Source: Bacteroidota bacterium (GTDB lineage: Bacteria > Bacteroidota > Rhodothermia > Rhodothermales > UBA10348). Taken from it: a DNA stretch of 64,000 nucleotides. The translations under genes and the position numbers were made by a program. The notes below the pieces were generated by a model. It was not told the origin of the DNA and ran no database searches. It was given only the letters and a program-made list of their open reading frames with translations. Position 1 is the stretch's first letter; every line of letters begins with the position of its first letter. Shown here in pieces: positions 36,976 through 46,188 of the stretch. The stretch spans positions 1 through 64,000 of the forward strand of contig JAJCYQ010000060.1 of assembly GCA_029262835.1 (NCBI GenBank), given 5' to 3'.

Positions 36976-38136
36976 ATGCCGACACTTGCAATTTTTGGTT
37001 CGACCGGATCCATCGGTTGTCAGGCGCTCGAGTTCGTGCGCGTCTCGGATGTGGACTATGATGTCAGGGTACTGACGGCCTGGACGAATGTGGAAGCGCT
37101 GGCCAGCCAGGCGGAAGAATTCCAGCCGGAGGTCGTGGTCCTGGGCACGATGGATGCCGCCCGGCGGTATCGAATGCGCCGCCAGGGCGGGACGGAACGC
37201 GTGCTCGTGGGAGATGAGGGGCTTGAGGAGGCGGCGGCGTGGCCAGGTTTGGACACGGTATTGTCCGCTGTCGTAGGTGCTGCCGGCTTGCGTCTGACGC
37301 TATGCGCTGCCCGGTTGGGAAGGCGCGTCGCGCTGGCAAACAAGGAAAGTCTGGTGGTGGCAGGTGATATCGTGACAGCGGCTGCCGCCGCGTCTGGCGC
37401 AGAGATCATTCCGGTCGATTCCGAGCACTCCGCCATTTTCCAGTGCCTGGCGGGTGCATCGACCCGGGAAGTGGACAGACTTGTATTGACGGCATCTGGG
37501 GGACCATTTCTTGGGCGCACACGGGAGGAATTGGCCTACGTCGGGGTGGATGATGCGATGGATCACCCGAACTGGACCATGGGTGCCAAGATCACTGTGG
37601 ATTCCGCCACACTCATGAACAAGGGGCTCGAAGTAATCGAGGCACATTGGCTGTTTGGCATCGCACCGGAAAGGATTCAGGTCGTCGTGCATCCTCAGTC
37701 CATCGTGCACTCCATGGTGGAATTCGTCGATGGATCGACGCTGGCGCAGCTCGGCCCCCCGGATATGCGTCTGCCCATTCAGTACGCGCTCGATTATCCG
37801 GTCCGGAACGGTTCGTCGTGGCCTCGGATGGACTGGACCCAGCGCCATTCGCTCTCGTTTCAGTCTCCCGATGTGAGAACTTTTCCGTGTCTTCGGTTGG
37901 CGTACGCTGCGCTCGAGACAGGTCCATCGGCGACGGCTGTCCTGAATGCGGCCAATGAGGTCGCCGTTGAAGCATTTCTTGACGGACGGATGGCCTTCAA
38001 CGCGATTCCGGATGTGAATGAAAGGATCCTCGATCGAATGGGCGGAGACGAGGCCCATTCACTCGAAGACCGGCTGCAACTTGATGAAGAAGCCCGCCTG
38101 CGGACAAAGGAACTCATTGGCAAGGCGGGGAATTAG
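36976..38136 (+). CDS. dxr: 1-deoxy-D-xylulose 5-phosphate reductoisomerase
   Basis: Converts DXP to MEP with NADPH, the second step of the non-mevalonate isoprenoid pathway; 386 residues (normal length). NADPH motif IFGSTGSIG lies at the N-terminus, NKESLV near 122, metal ligands Asp148 and Glu150 in PVDSEHSAIFQ and Glu219 in MNKGLEVIEAHWLF, and the C-terminal helical domain with LNAANEVAVEAFL. The ATG at 36976 gives the family start; an upstream TTG extension is rejected. First gene of the dxr-rseP-uppS-bamA envelope run, so isoprenoid supply is linked to undecaprenyl phosphate synthesis. Confidence 0.97.
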   Translation: MPTLAIFGSTGSIGCQALEFVRVSDVDYDVRVLTAWTNVEALASQAEEFQPEVVVLGTMDAARRYRMRRQGGTERVLVGDEGLEEAAAWPGLDTVLSAVVGAAGLRLTLCAARLGRRVALANKESLVVAGDIVTAAAAASGAEIIPVDSEHSAIFQCLAGASTREVDRLVLTASGGPFLGRTREELAYVGVDDAMDHPNWTMGAKITVDSATLMNKGLEVIEAHWLFGIAPERIQVVVHPQSIVHSMVEFVDGSTLAQLGPPDMRLPIQYALDYPVRNGSSWPRMDWTQRHSLSFQSPDVRTFPCLRLAYAALETGPSATAVLNAANEVAVEAFLDGRMAFNAIPDVNERILDRMGGDEAHSLEDRLQLDEEARLRTKELIGKAGN

Positions 38137-38175
38137 ACCCGGCTGCCAGTCCACATCAACCGATTGCAACCCAGT

Positions 38176-39519
38176 ATGTCGTTCATTGCCAACATGTTTT
38201 CCTACGTCGGCTGGGTCCTGCTCGCCATCATGATCCTCGTGTTCGTGCACGAGCTTGGCCACTTTCTTTTTGCCAAGTTGTTCAAGATGCGTGTGGACAA
38301 GTTTTCGGTTGGCTTTCCGCCGAAAGTACTCGGATTCACGCGGGGTGACACCGAGTATGTGCTCGGACTCACGCCGCTCGGTGGCTATGTCAAGATCGCA
38401 GGCATGGTAGATGAGAGTATGGATACCGAGGAATTGGCGTCGGAGCCGCAGGAGCATGAATTCCGGGCCAAGCCAGTCTGGCAACGTATTCTCGTCATTA
38501 CAGGCGGGGTGCTGTTCAACATCATTTTGGCCGCCATCATCTTTGCTGGCCTGAAAGCCACCTATGGTGAGATGTACGTGCCGTCAATGGGTCCCGTCCG
38601 TGTTGACTCGGCCTCGATTGCCTACGATATGGGCATACGTACAGGAGACCGGGTGGTCGCGGTGAATGGCACGGACGTATCAGAGTCGAGGGCCTTTTTC
38701 GGCATCCAGGAAATGCTGCTCGCCGATCCGCTGCGGCTTGTCCTTGATCGGAACGGTCAGTCTGTAGACGTGGAAGGCCCGGATGACATGATGACCAGGC
38801 TGAACAGGACAGAGGGACGGTTCGGGATTTCGTTCGATCCGGCCGTTGTCGGGTCAGTGGTCGAGGATAGTCCGGCCGCTGAGGCTGGCCTCCAGGAGGG
38901 AGATCGCATTGTGGCCGTTGACAGTATGGACATTCATTTCTGGAGTGACATCAGCGCAGCTGTGGTTGCCTCCGACGGTAATCCCGTACGTGTGGCTGTT
39001 GTTCGTTCGAGCAATCCATACGGTCCCGATGCGGTGAGCCGTACCATAGAATTCATAATCACTCCCGAAGAGACCAACGGCTCCTGGTTACTCGGCATCA
39101 GTCAGGTGCTCGACTTCCGTGAATTCGGTCCCGTTGAGGCTGTTGGAGCCGGAATTACCGATACGTGGGTGAACACGCGTCTGATTGCCACCAGCCTGAA
39201 GAGGGTGTTCTCCGGGCAGGATGACTTCCGCGAGAATGTCGGTGGGCCCGTCATGATTGCCCGGGCGACCAAGGAAGCAGCCGATCGAGGAGCACCATTT
39301 TTCTGGAATATAGTGGCCGTTCTGTCCATCACGTTGGCGATCATCAATATCATGCCCATTCCTGCCCTCGATGGGGGGCACCTGATGTTCCTCATCTACG
39401 AGGGCATTGTCCGTAAGGAGCCGTCATTGAAAGTTCGCATGGTCATGCAGCAGATTGGTATGGTAATCCTGTTGCTGTTCATGGTATTTGTCATATTCAA
39501 TGACTTCCTGAAATTGTGA
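38176..39519 (+). CDS. rseP: Site-2 protease RseP
   Basis: Inner membrane zinc metalloprotease of 447 residues that cleaves membrane-embedded substrates such as anti-sigma factors or signal peptides. The zinc motif HELGH is at 25-29 in the first transmembrane helix. Two PDZ-like domains are visible (about 125-190 and 210-280, with GIRTGDRVVAVNG and GLQEGDRIVAVD). The second metal-site motif NIMPIPALDGGHL is near the C-terminus, followed by a final helix. The ATG at 38176 is preferred over an earlier TTG. The stop overlaps the GTG start of uppS. Confidence 0.96.
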   Translation: MSFIANMFSYVGWVLLAIMILVFVHELGHFLFAKLFKMRVDKFSVGFPPKVLGFTRGDTEYVLGLTPLGGYVKIAGMVDESMDTEELASEPQEHEFRAKPVWQRILVITGGVLFNIILAAIIFAGLKATYGEMYVPSMGPVRVDSASIAYDMGIRTGDRVVAVNGTDVSESRAFFGIQEMLLADPLRLVLDRNGQSVDVEGPDDMMTRLNRTEGRFGISFDPAVVGSVVEDSPAAEAGLQEGDRIVAVDSMDIHFWSDISAAVVASDGNPVRVAVVRSSNPYGPDAVSRTIEFIITPEETNGSWLLGISQVLDFREFGPVEAVGAGITDTWVNTRLIATSLKRVFSGQDDFRENVGGPVMIARATKEAADRGAPFFWNIVAVLSITLAIINIMPIPALDGGHLMFLIYEGIVRKEPSLKVRMVMQQIGMVILLLFMVFVIFNDFLKL

Positions 39520-40277
39520 GTGCGTCCGTGTCCGACCAGGAAAAACAGCAGGAGCTCCGCGGGAGAGGAGAGCTTCCACGGCACGTGGCGGTGATCATGG
39601 ATGGCAACGGTCGGTGGGCCAGGGAGAAGGGCAAACCCCGCGTTCTTGGACATCGAGCCGGTGTCGATTCCGTACGGGATGTAACGGAAGCGTGTGCCGA
39701 ACTCGGTATTTCGTACCTGACGCTGTATACGTTCAGTACGGAAAACTGGAATCGGCCCTCCCAGGAAGTGAACGCACTTATGGGACTCCTGATCAAATCA
39801 CTGGAGAAGGAGGCGGCTACGTTGCACGACAACGATATACGGTTGGTCTCCATTGGTGACCGGGATGCGCTGCCGACAGCCGCCAGGGAGCGTCTCGAAG
39901 CCGTATGTGAGGCCACAAAAGGAAATGCGGCCATGACCCTCGTGCTCGCTCTGTCGTACTCGGGTCGATGGGAGATTCTGCAGGCTGCGCGGCGTTTTGC
40001 CCGTGATACGGCGAGTGGCAACGTGACCGTGGATTCTCTCGACGCAGCCCGATTCAAGACATATCTGTCAAACCCGGACCTGCCGGATCCGGATCTTCTC
40101 ATTCGCACGGGTGGTGAGAGGCGCATATCCAATTTCCTGCTCTGGCAGATGGCGTATACAGAATTGCACTTTTCTTCTGCCTATTGGCCGGATTTCCGGC
40201 GACTGCACCTCTATGAGGCCATCAGAGATTACCAGGATCGGGATCGTCGTTTCGGACGCGTGGAAAGTGCCGGGTAG
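39516..40277 (+). CDS. uppS: Undecaprenyl diphosphate synthase
   Basis: Cis-prenyltransferase of 253 residues that builds the C55 lipid carrier for peptidoglycan and O-antigen. Catalytic Asp29 lies in VIMDGNGRWA, followed by GHRAGVDSVRDV, LYTFSTENWNRP and the C-terminal LLIRTGGERRISNFLLWQ and ELHFSSAYWPDF motifs. The start is a GTG that overlaps the rseP stop (GTGA), showing translational coupling. About 15 extra N-terminal residues precede the conserved core. The usual neighbour cdsA is absent between uppS and rseP. Confidence 0.97.
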   Translation: MSASVSDQEKQQELRGRGELPRHVAVIMDGNGRWAREKGKPRVLGHRAGVDSVRDVTEACAELGISYLTLYTFSTENWNRPSQEVNALMGLLIKSLEKEAATLHDNDIRLVSIGDRDALPTAARERLEAVCEATKGNAAMTLVLALSYSGRWEILQAARRFARDTASGNVTVDSLDAARFKTYLSNPDLPDPDLLIRTGGERRISNFLLWQMAYTELHFSSAYWPDFRRLHLYEAIRDYQDRDRRFGRVESAG

Positions 40278-40386
40278 GTACGTCGATTGGCACTGTTTTC
40301 ATGGAAACCCACCCGGTCGACAGGCCGTTAGGCCCATTTACCGCACACCATCACCGCTTCGCCTTATCATTCAGCCCATTCGCTTC

Positions 40387-42852
40387 ATGCATAGCCTTCG
40401 TCTGTTGACCTTTCTGGGAATGGTCCTGCTGGCCAGTGTGAATACACAGGCAATGGCCCAGGTGCAGCCTGAGGCTTACACAAGACCAGAAGTGCTCGAT
40501 GTTCTTGGTCTCAGTGTGGAAGGAGATGTGGATGAATTCAGCCGCAGTTTTGTTCAGCAGACCAGCCAACTGGCCATCGGTCAAAAACTGTCCATCCCAG
40601 GCGATCCCGCGCTGAGCGAGGCCATCCGCTCCATTTACCGGCTCGGCACGTATGAGAATGTACAGATCGTGGAAGAGAGGAGGGTTGGGGCCGGAGTATT
40701 CCTGGCCATCCGGGTGCGCAGGGCGCCTACCCTCGGTGAGTATTCCTTTTCCAATGTCAAGAAAGGGCACGCGAAAGATATCCGTAAAGAAGTGCCGCTC
40801 GTTGCCCGGGGCCCGGTCCAGGAGAGTGCCGTGGCCCGGTCCGTCCAGATCATCAAGGACTTTTATGCCGATAAGGGTCACCCACTGGCAGAGGTCGAAG
40901 TCGTTCGGGATCGCGTGGATGAGCGGACGGTCAATCTGGACTTCAGGATCGACAGGGGACCGAAGGTGAAAGTGGAGGAGATCCGCTTCGCAGGCAACGA
41001 GCAGGTATCGGACCGGAAGTTGCTCAAGGCCATGGAAACGAAAGAAAATTCGTTCTGGAAATTCTGGAAAAATGGAAAGCTGAATCGGGAGGAGTACGCC
41101 AAGGACATGGACCGTATTGTTCGCGAGTACAATGAGCGCGGACACTATGACGCTCGAGTCGTTGAGGATACGGTCTACATTGCCGGGGTCGACGGTGGTG
41201 ACCCCGAGATTCACGTTGAGATCAAGGTTGAGGAGGGGCCGCAGTACCACATCAGGAACGTGACCTGGGAGGGAAATACCCTGTTCACCGATGGGCAGTT
41301 GACGGATCGGCTATCCCTTTTTCCGGGTGATGTGTACAACGTGAAGCTGCTTGAGGAGAACCTGTTCGGCGTCGGCAAGAACAACGATGTTTCCAGCCTC
41401 TATATGAATGCCGGATACATGCGCTTCGGGGTCGAGCCTGAGGTGCGCGTAGAGGGCGATTCTCTTGATCTCGTCATGAACGTGTTCGAAGGTGACGTCT
41501 TTGAGTACGGAAATGTGCGGATAGCCGGAAATACCACAACCAAGGAACATGTTGTTCGGCGCGAACTGTCTACGATTCCAGGGTCAACGTTCCGGCGAGA
41601 TCAGATACAGGAATCGGTGCGTCGCCTCATGCAGCTCAACTACTTTACGCAGGAGTCTGTTGGAGCTGGTCCAGAAATTGATATCAATGACGGTAGCAAG
41701 ACGGTCGACCTGCAGTACAATCTCGAGGAAACCGGGACATCCCAGTTGGAACTGTCGGGTACCTGGGGGCAGTTCGGGCTGGTTTTGCAGTTGCGTTTCA
41801 ACTTCAACAATTTCTCTGCGCAGAACCTGTTCAAGGGAGATGCGTGGTCTCCGCTTCCGTCCGGTGACGGCCAGCAGTTCAGTATTGGCGTGCAGACCAA
41901 TGGGTCGCGCTTCCAGCAGTATCAACTCTCCTTCACGGAACCATGGTTTCGCGGCAAACCCAAGCCGCTCGGCTTCTCGACGTCTTTTTCCCGTATCCGC
42001 GGACTGACCATTCTTGATACAGGAACGGCAGGAAATGGTCGGCTGCTCACCTTTTCGCAGAGCGTGTTCTATCAGCAGCGCCTCAGCTGGCCGGACAACT
42101 GGTTCAGGACATCAACGCGCGTGGGGTATCAGTATTTCCAGAACCAGGATTGGATTTCCACGCTGCCACAGGGTGTTTCACAGCAGCTCACCATCACACA
42201 GGACTTCACACGAGACAATACGAATCATCCGCTATTCCCGAGCCAGGGCTCGAGTTTCCTGCTTTCGGCGCAGATTGCACCTCCCGTTGGAGATCTCATC
42301 CAATTCCACAAGTGGCGTCTGAATACGTCCTGGTACACACCAATTACACGGAAAATCTCGTTGTCATTCAATTCGGATTTCGGTTTCATTGGAACGCTCA
42401 CTGGAGACGAGGTGGAATTCGAACGATTCGTTGTCGGTGGATCTCCGTTTGAAACACAGGGTTTTCTGAGCTTTTTTGGGAAGGACGTGATTTACATGAG
42501 GGGCTTCCCACTGGCAGCTCTCGGTCCAAGGAATGAAGACAACGAGCCGGTCGGCGGCCGTATCCTCAACAAGTATGGGGCGCAGCTTACCTGGATGGCC
42601 GTCCAGTCACAATCTTTACAGGCTGCTCCTTACCTGTTTATGGATGCAGCCAATACATGGGACCAGTTTCGTGCCTACAACCCCACCGATGTATTCCGAA
42701 GCGCGGGTTTTGGGGCGAAGGTTTTTCTCCCTATCCTCGGTATGGTCGAGATGGCCTACGGCTACAACTTTGATGAATTCACACAGCTCACGAGTGATCA
42801 CGACGGATCCAAGAAGTGGACCTTTCAATTCAGCCTCGGGCAGGGCTTCTGA
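40387..42852 (+). CDS. bamA: Outer membrane protein assembly factor BamA
   Basis: Omp85-family protein of 821 residues that folds and inserts outer membrane proteins. The signal peptide is about 1-23 (ending AMAQ). Residues about 30-430 hold a chain of POTRA domains, for example the segments around PTLGEYSFSNVKKGH, VKVEEIRFAGNEQVSDRKLLKAM, YHIRNVTWEGNTLFTDGQL and FEYGNVRIAGNTTTKEHVVRREL. The C-terminal 390 residues form the 16-strand barrel, ending WTFQFSLGQGF with the expected terminal Phe. The ATG at 40387 gives the signal peptide; the frame is open into uppS. Two OmpH chaperone genes follow, as in many genomes. Confidence 0.96.
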   Translation: MHSLRLLTFLGMVLLASVNTQAMAQVQPEAYTRPEVLDVLGLSVEGDVDEFSRSFVQQTSQLAIGQKLSIPGDPALSEAIRSIYRLGTYENVQIVEERRVGAGVFLAIRVRRAPTLGEYSFSNVKKGHAKDIRKEVPLVARGPVQESAVARSVQIIKDFYADKGHPLAEVEVVRDRVDERTVNLDFRIDRGPKVKVEEIRFAGNEQVSDRKLLKAMETKENSFWKFWKNGKLNREEYAKDMDRIVREYNERGHYDARVVEDTVYIAGVDGGDPEIHVEIKVEEGPQYHIRNVTWEGNTLFTDGQLTDRLSLFPGDVYNVKLLEENLFGVGKNNDVSSLYMNAGYMRFGVEPEVRVEGDSLDLVMNVFEGDVFEYGNVRIAGNTTTKEHVVRRELSTIPGSTFRRDQIQESVRRLMQLNYFTQESVGAGPEIDINDGSKTVDLQYNLEETGTSQLELSGTWGQFGLVLQLRFNFNNFSAQNLFKGDAWSPLPSGDGQQFSIGVQTNGSRFQQYQLSFTEPWFRGKPKPLGFSTSFSRIRGLTILDTGTAGNGRLLTFSQSVFYQQRLSWPDNWFRTSTRVGYQYFQNQDWISTLPQGVSQQLTITQDFTRDNTNHPLFPSQGSSFLLSAQIAPPVGDLIQFHKWRLNTSWYTPITRKISLSFNSDFGFIGTLTGDEVEFERFVVGGSPFETQGFLSFFGKDVIYMRGFPLAALGPRNEDNEPVGGRILNKYGAQLTWMAVQSQSLQAAPYLFMDAANTWDQFRAYNPTDVFRSAGFGAKVFLPILGMVEMAYGYNFDEFTQLTSDHDGSKKWTFQFSLGQGF

Positions 42853-42900
42853 TGCCCATTCGGGCGTCTACCAATGTCCTCCAATCCAGACAGTAACCCC

Positions 42901-43434
42901 ATGAGAGTGTCAACGATTGCAACGGTCCTGTTGCTCGCCTTTACCGTCCAGACGGCTGCCTCACAGCAGAATATTGCCTACATGGATTCCGAGTATATAC
43001 TTGGCCGTATGCCCGAGTACGCGACTGTCCAACAGCAGCTGGACCGCCTCTCGGGTGATTGGCAGAAGGAACTCGATGCCATGAAGCGTGATCTGGACAG
43101 CCAATTCCGTGAATACCAGTCCCGGGAACTGCTTTATACGCCGGACGAGCGTCAAAGGAAACGCCAGGAAATAGTCCGTGCAGAAAATGAGCTGGAGCAG
43201 CTCAGGACGCGCTATTTCGGACCAGAAGGGGAGATATTTACGCGTCAGGAGCAACTCATGAGGCCGCTTCAGGAGCGCATTCTGGAAGCTGTCGAGCAGG
43301 TTGCGACGTCGGAAGGGTATGACTACGTATTCGATATTGCCGGGGACTTCCTTTTCATGTTCCGACGGCAACAGTACAACGTTTCGGACCTCGTGCTGAG
43401 CGAACTCGGCATAGACCTTGATGCTAATCAATAA
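42901..43434 (+). CDS. OmpH/Skp family periplasmic chaperone (copy 1)
   Basis: Periplasmic chaperone of 177 residues that would carry unfolded outer membrane proteins to BamA. A signal peptide (about 1-21) precedes the Skp-type start IAYMDSEYILGRMPEY, then a long amphipathic coiled-coil hairpin (about 40-130, Gln/Glu/Arg-rich) and a returning beta-segment YDYVFDIAGDFLFMF. The ATG at 42901 gives a normal signal length; an in-frame ATG at 42874 adds nine residues. Located directly after bamA and before a second OmpH gene. Confidence 0.9.
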   Translation: MRVSTIATVLLLAFTVQTAASQQNIAYMDSEYILGRMPEYATVQQQLDRLSGDWQKELDAMKRDLDSQFREYQSRELLYTPDERQRKRQEIVRAENELEQLRTRYFGPEGEIFTRQEQLMRPLQERILEAVEQVATSEGYDYVFDIAGDFLFMFRRQQYNVSDLVLSELGIDLDANQ

Positions 43435-43467
43435 CCACTATACGTGATCACACAAGAAATCAAATCC

Positions 43468-44025
43468 ATGTACAAGCATTCACTCACGCTGCTCGCCCTT
43501 CTTCTATTGGGAACCAGCGCCATGGCACAGACCTCGGATAATAGCGTCCGCATTGGTTACGCCGACCCGGAACTGATCATCCAGTATATGCCGGATTACA
43601 GAACCATCCAGGAGGAGATCCAACGCGAGGTGGCCACGGGCCAGCAGGCACTCCAGGCACTGGCCGAGGATTTCCAGGAGCGGGTGGCACGCTACGAGAA
43701 ACAGCGTCCACTCCTGTCACCGGAACGTCAACAGGAACGGGAGTCGGAGTTGGCACAGTTACAGGCTGAAATTCAGCAGTCTGCCCAGGCCAAAGATGAC
43801 GAAATTGCCCAGAAGGAGCAGGATTTGATGGCACCGCTCCTGGATCGGGTGCAGACCGTGATTGACGACATTGCCACGGCCAACAACCTGGACGTCGTTC
43901 TGCGATCACCGGCACTGCTTTTCGTGAACGAAAGCCGAGTCAAGAATCTGAATCTGGATATTGCGCGGGAACTCGGTATCGAGATTGACCCGGACTCGGA
44001 AGCTGCCGCTTCAGTGGGCAACTGA
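43468..44025 (+). CDS. OmpH/Skp family periplasmic chaperone (copy 2)
   Basis: Second chaperone of the Skp type, 185 residues: signal peptide about 1-20 (ending AMAQ), IGYADPELIIQYMPDYRTIQ at the start of the mature form, a long Gln/Glu-rich coiled-coil arm, and NLDVVLRSPALLFVN returning to the body. The ATG at 43468 is chosen over a GTG at 43444. The two copies share layout but differ clearly in sequence, so the duplication is old. The C-terminus ends in a short acidic Ala/Ser tail. Confidence 0.9.
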   Translation: MYKHSLTLLALLLLGTSAMAQTSDNSVRIGYADPELIIQYMPDYRTIQEEIQREVATGQQALQALAEDFQERVARYEKQRPLLSPERQQERESELAQLQAEIQQSAQAKDDEIAQKEQDLMAPLLDRVQTVIDDIATANNLDVVLRSPALLFVNESRVKNLNLDIARELGIEIDPDSEAAASVGN

Positions 44026-44103
44026 CGTCGGAACGCCTTACATCTGTCATTCCGGCGCTCGTATCTCGGCGCGCGCTGATTCTTGAACTCGGTTCCAGGC
44101 CCA

Positions 44104-44937
44104 TTGAGCACAGCACAATCAGACTTTGATCCAAACTCGGTACGCCGCGTAACGACGCAGACGCTCCAGGAAATGAAGGAGGCCGGTACGCCCGTCGCCA
44201 TGCTGACGGCGTATGACTACACGTCGGCGCGGATCATTGATGGTGCGGGTATTGATGTGATCCTGGTCGGCGATTCGGCCTCGAACGTGATGGCCGGTCA
44301 TGAGACTACGCTGCCCATTACGCTCGATCAGATGATTTACCACGCCCAGTGCGTGGTGCGGGGTGTGGAACGTGCTCTGGTCGTCGTGGATTTGCCCTTC
44401 GGCTCCTACCAGGGGAACAGCCGGGAGGCGCTTGTTTCGGCCATCCGCGTCATGAAGGAGTCCGGAGCCCATGCCGTCAAACTGGAAGGCGGTCGTGCCA
44501 TCCGGCCGACGGTCGAACGACTCATAGATGCAGGCATCCCGGTCATGGGGCATCTCGGCTTGACTCCGCAGTCCATATACCGATTTGGCACGTACAAGGT
44601 GCGCGCCAGGCAAGAAGAGGAAGCTCGTATTCTGCAGGAAGATGCCGTACTATTGCAGGAGGCTGGTGTTTTCGCCCTCGTCCTCGAAAAAATACCGTCT
44701 GTGCTTGGTCGTGCGGTGAGCGAGGCACTCGAAATCCCCACTATAGGGATCGGCGCTGGCCCCTCGTGCAACGGCCAAGTGCTCGTGACGCACGACGCAT
44801 TGGGCCTGACCACGGACTTCAATCCACGCTTCGTTCGACGTTACGCCGAGTTGGATTCACTCATCAAAGGCGCCGTGGCATCGTTCGTTGAGGATGTACG
44901 CACGCACAGGTTTCCCTCGGATGACGAAAGTTACTGA
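44104..44937 (+). CDS. panB: 3-methyl-2-oxobutanoate hydroxymethyltransferase
   Basis: First enzyme of pantothenate synthesis, adding a hydroxymethyl group from methylene-THF to ketoisovalerate; about 277 residues. Conserved segments are [34 protein letters not shown] with a Mg-binding Asp, [22 protein letters not shown] and the catalytic Glu region [25 protein letters not shown] closes the barrel. There is no ATG upstream of the core: a TTG at 44104 (used here) or 44083 is the likely start. surE begins inside its last 17 bases. FolD further along supplies the same folate pool. Confidence 0.94.
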   Translation: MSTAQSDFDPNSVRRVTTQTLQEMKEAGTPVAMLTAYDYTSARIIDGAGIDVILVGDSASNVMAGHETTLPITLDQMIYHAQCVVRGVERALVVVDLPFGSYQGNSREALVSAIRVMKESGAHAVKLEGGRAIRPTVERLIDAGIPVMGHLGLTPQSIYRFGTYKVRARQEEEARILQEDAVLLQEAGVFALVLEKIPSVLGRAVSEALEIPTIGIGAGPSCNGQVLVTHDALGLTTDFNPRFVRRYAELDSLIKGAVASFVEDVRTHRFPSDDESY

Positions 44938-45721
44938 TCGCCCTTTGATTCTCGTCGCCAATGATGACGGCATCGATGCACCCGGCATCCTTTCCCTGGC
45001 TTCTGGACTGGATGGCCTGGGAGATATTATGGTATGTGCTCCAATAGAGGAGCAGAGTGCTGTCGGACACGCCATTACAATGCGTGATCCCGTTCGTGCC
45101 CGGGCGTGGCCATTTCGTGGACCGTCAGGACCTGTGGATGCCTGGGCGGTGAAGGGAACACCGGCTGACTGCGTCAAGCTGGCGCTCAACAAGCTCGTCC
45201 CGCGGCGACCGGACCTGGTTGTTTCGGGAATCAATCACGGACCCAATACAGCGGTCAACGTATTGTATTCTGGCACGGTGAGTGCCGCGACAGAAGCATC
45301 CATACTGGGAATTCCATCTATCGCTTTTTCCCATTGCAAGTGGGGAATCGGGGATTACGAGGCGTCCGCTCGGATTGCCAGAAAGATCGCGATTCATGTC
45401 CTTGAGAGTGGCATGCCTGCCGGCGTCCTTCTCAATGTGAATATTCCCGACCTGCCGTATGAGGAGATCCGCGGTATCATGACCACCCGCCAGGCGCGCT
45501 CCATGTGGGAGGAGTCCTTCAGTGAGCGTAAGGATCCGTTCGATAAGTCTTATTATTGGCTGTCGGGTACGTTCGTGAATCTTGACAGCGGAAAAAACAC
45601 GGACTTGCAGGCGGTTGAGGATGGATATGTCTCTGTGACGCCCATTCTGCACGATCTGACGGCATACGCAGCACTTCGCGACCTGGAATCATGGGATATA
45701 ATGGGTGCTTTTCATGGCTGA
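44921..45721 (+). CDS. surE: 5'/3'-nucleotidase SurE
   Basis: Metal-dependent phosphatase of 266 residues acting on nucleoside monophosphates and short polyphosphates, linked to stationary-phase survival. Metal ligands are recognisable: Asp15 and Asp16 in [12 protein letters not shown], Ser46 in EEQSAVGH and Asn105 in VSGINHGPN; the [11 protein letters not shown] segment follows. The ATG at 44921 gives the family N-terminus and lies in the end of panB (17-base overlap). The OsmC gene starts inside its last codons. Confidence 0.96.
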   Translation: MTKVTDRPLILVANDDGIDAPGILSLASGLDGLGDIMVCAPIEEQSAVGHAITMRDPVRARAWPFRGPSGPVDAWAVKGTPADCVKLALNKLVPRRPDLVVSGINHGPNTAVNVLYSGTVSAATEASILGIPSIAFSHCKWGIGDYEASARIARKIAIHVLESGMPAGVLLNVNIPDLPYEEIRGIMTTRQARSMWEESFSERKDPFDKSYYWLSGTFVNLDSGKNTDLQAVEDGYVSVTPILHDLTAYAALRDLESWDIMGAFHG

Positions 45722-46184
45722 ATTAACGGCAACGCTGGAAAAGCAGGCGTCATCATTCCATTTCTCGGCACAGACCGGTCGGGGTAGTACTGTCCAGATC
45801 GACGACCCAACCTCACACGCTGACGGCCAGGGTCAGGGAGCCTCACCCATGGAACTGCTGCTGGTGGCTGTTGGTGGATGCAGTGCCATCGACATTGTGT
45901 CTATCCTCGAGAAAGGTCGGCACGAGGTGGAAACGCTCCGCATCGAGGTGCGTGGTGAGAAACCTGATAATGCTGTTCCTTCTCTCTTTCGGAATATCCA
46001 CATCCTCTATCACTTCAGTGGTGGCGTGCCTGTGGATCGGGCCCGTCGGGCCATTGAATTGAGTATTGGTACGTACTGCTCGGTTGCACATACGCTCATG
46101 CCGACGGCGAGCATATCGTGGAGCTTTTCCGTCAACGGAGATTGTTATAAGGGGCAGACAGTCGCCTCAAACGGCGCCGAATAG
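45714..46184 (+). CDS. OsmC/Ohr family protein
   Basis: Protein of 156 residues with the OsmC/Ohr fold, usually a thiol peroxidase detoxifying organic hydroperoxides. The two reactive Cys positions are present: [12 protein letters not shown] near residue 60 and [10 protein letters not shown] near 125. It resembles the YhfA-like OsmC subfamily. The start overlaps surE by eight bases; a GTG at 45705 is an alternative. Last gene of the plus-strand run, four bases from the converging GH13 gene. Confidence 0.9.
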   Translation: MAELTATLEKQASSFHFSAQTGRGSTVQIDDPTSHADGQGQGASPMELLLVAVGGCSAIDIVSILEKGRHEVETLRIEVRGEKPDNAVPSLFRNIHILYHFSGGVPVDRARRAIELSIGTYCSVAHTLMPTASISWSFSVNGDCYKGQTVASNGAE

Positions 46185-46188
46185 CCCA

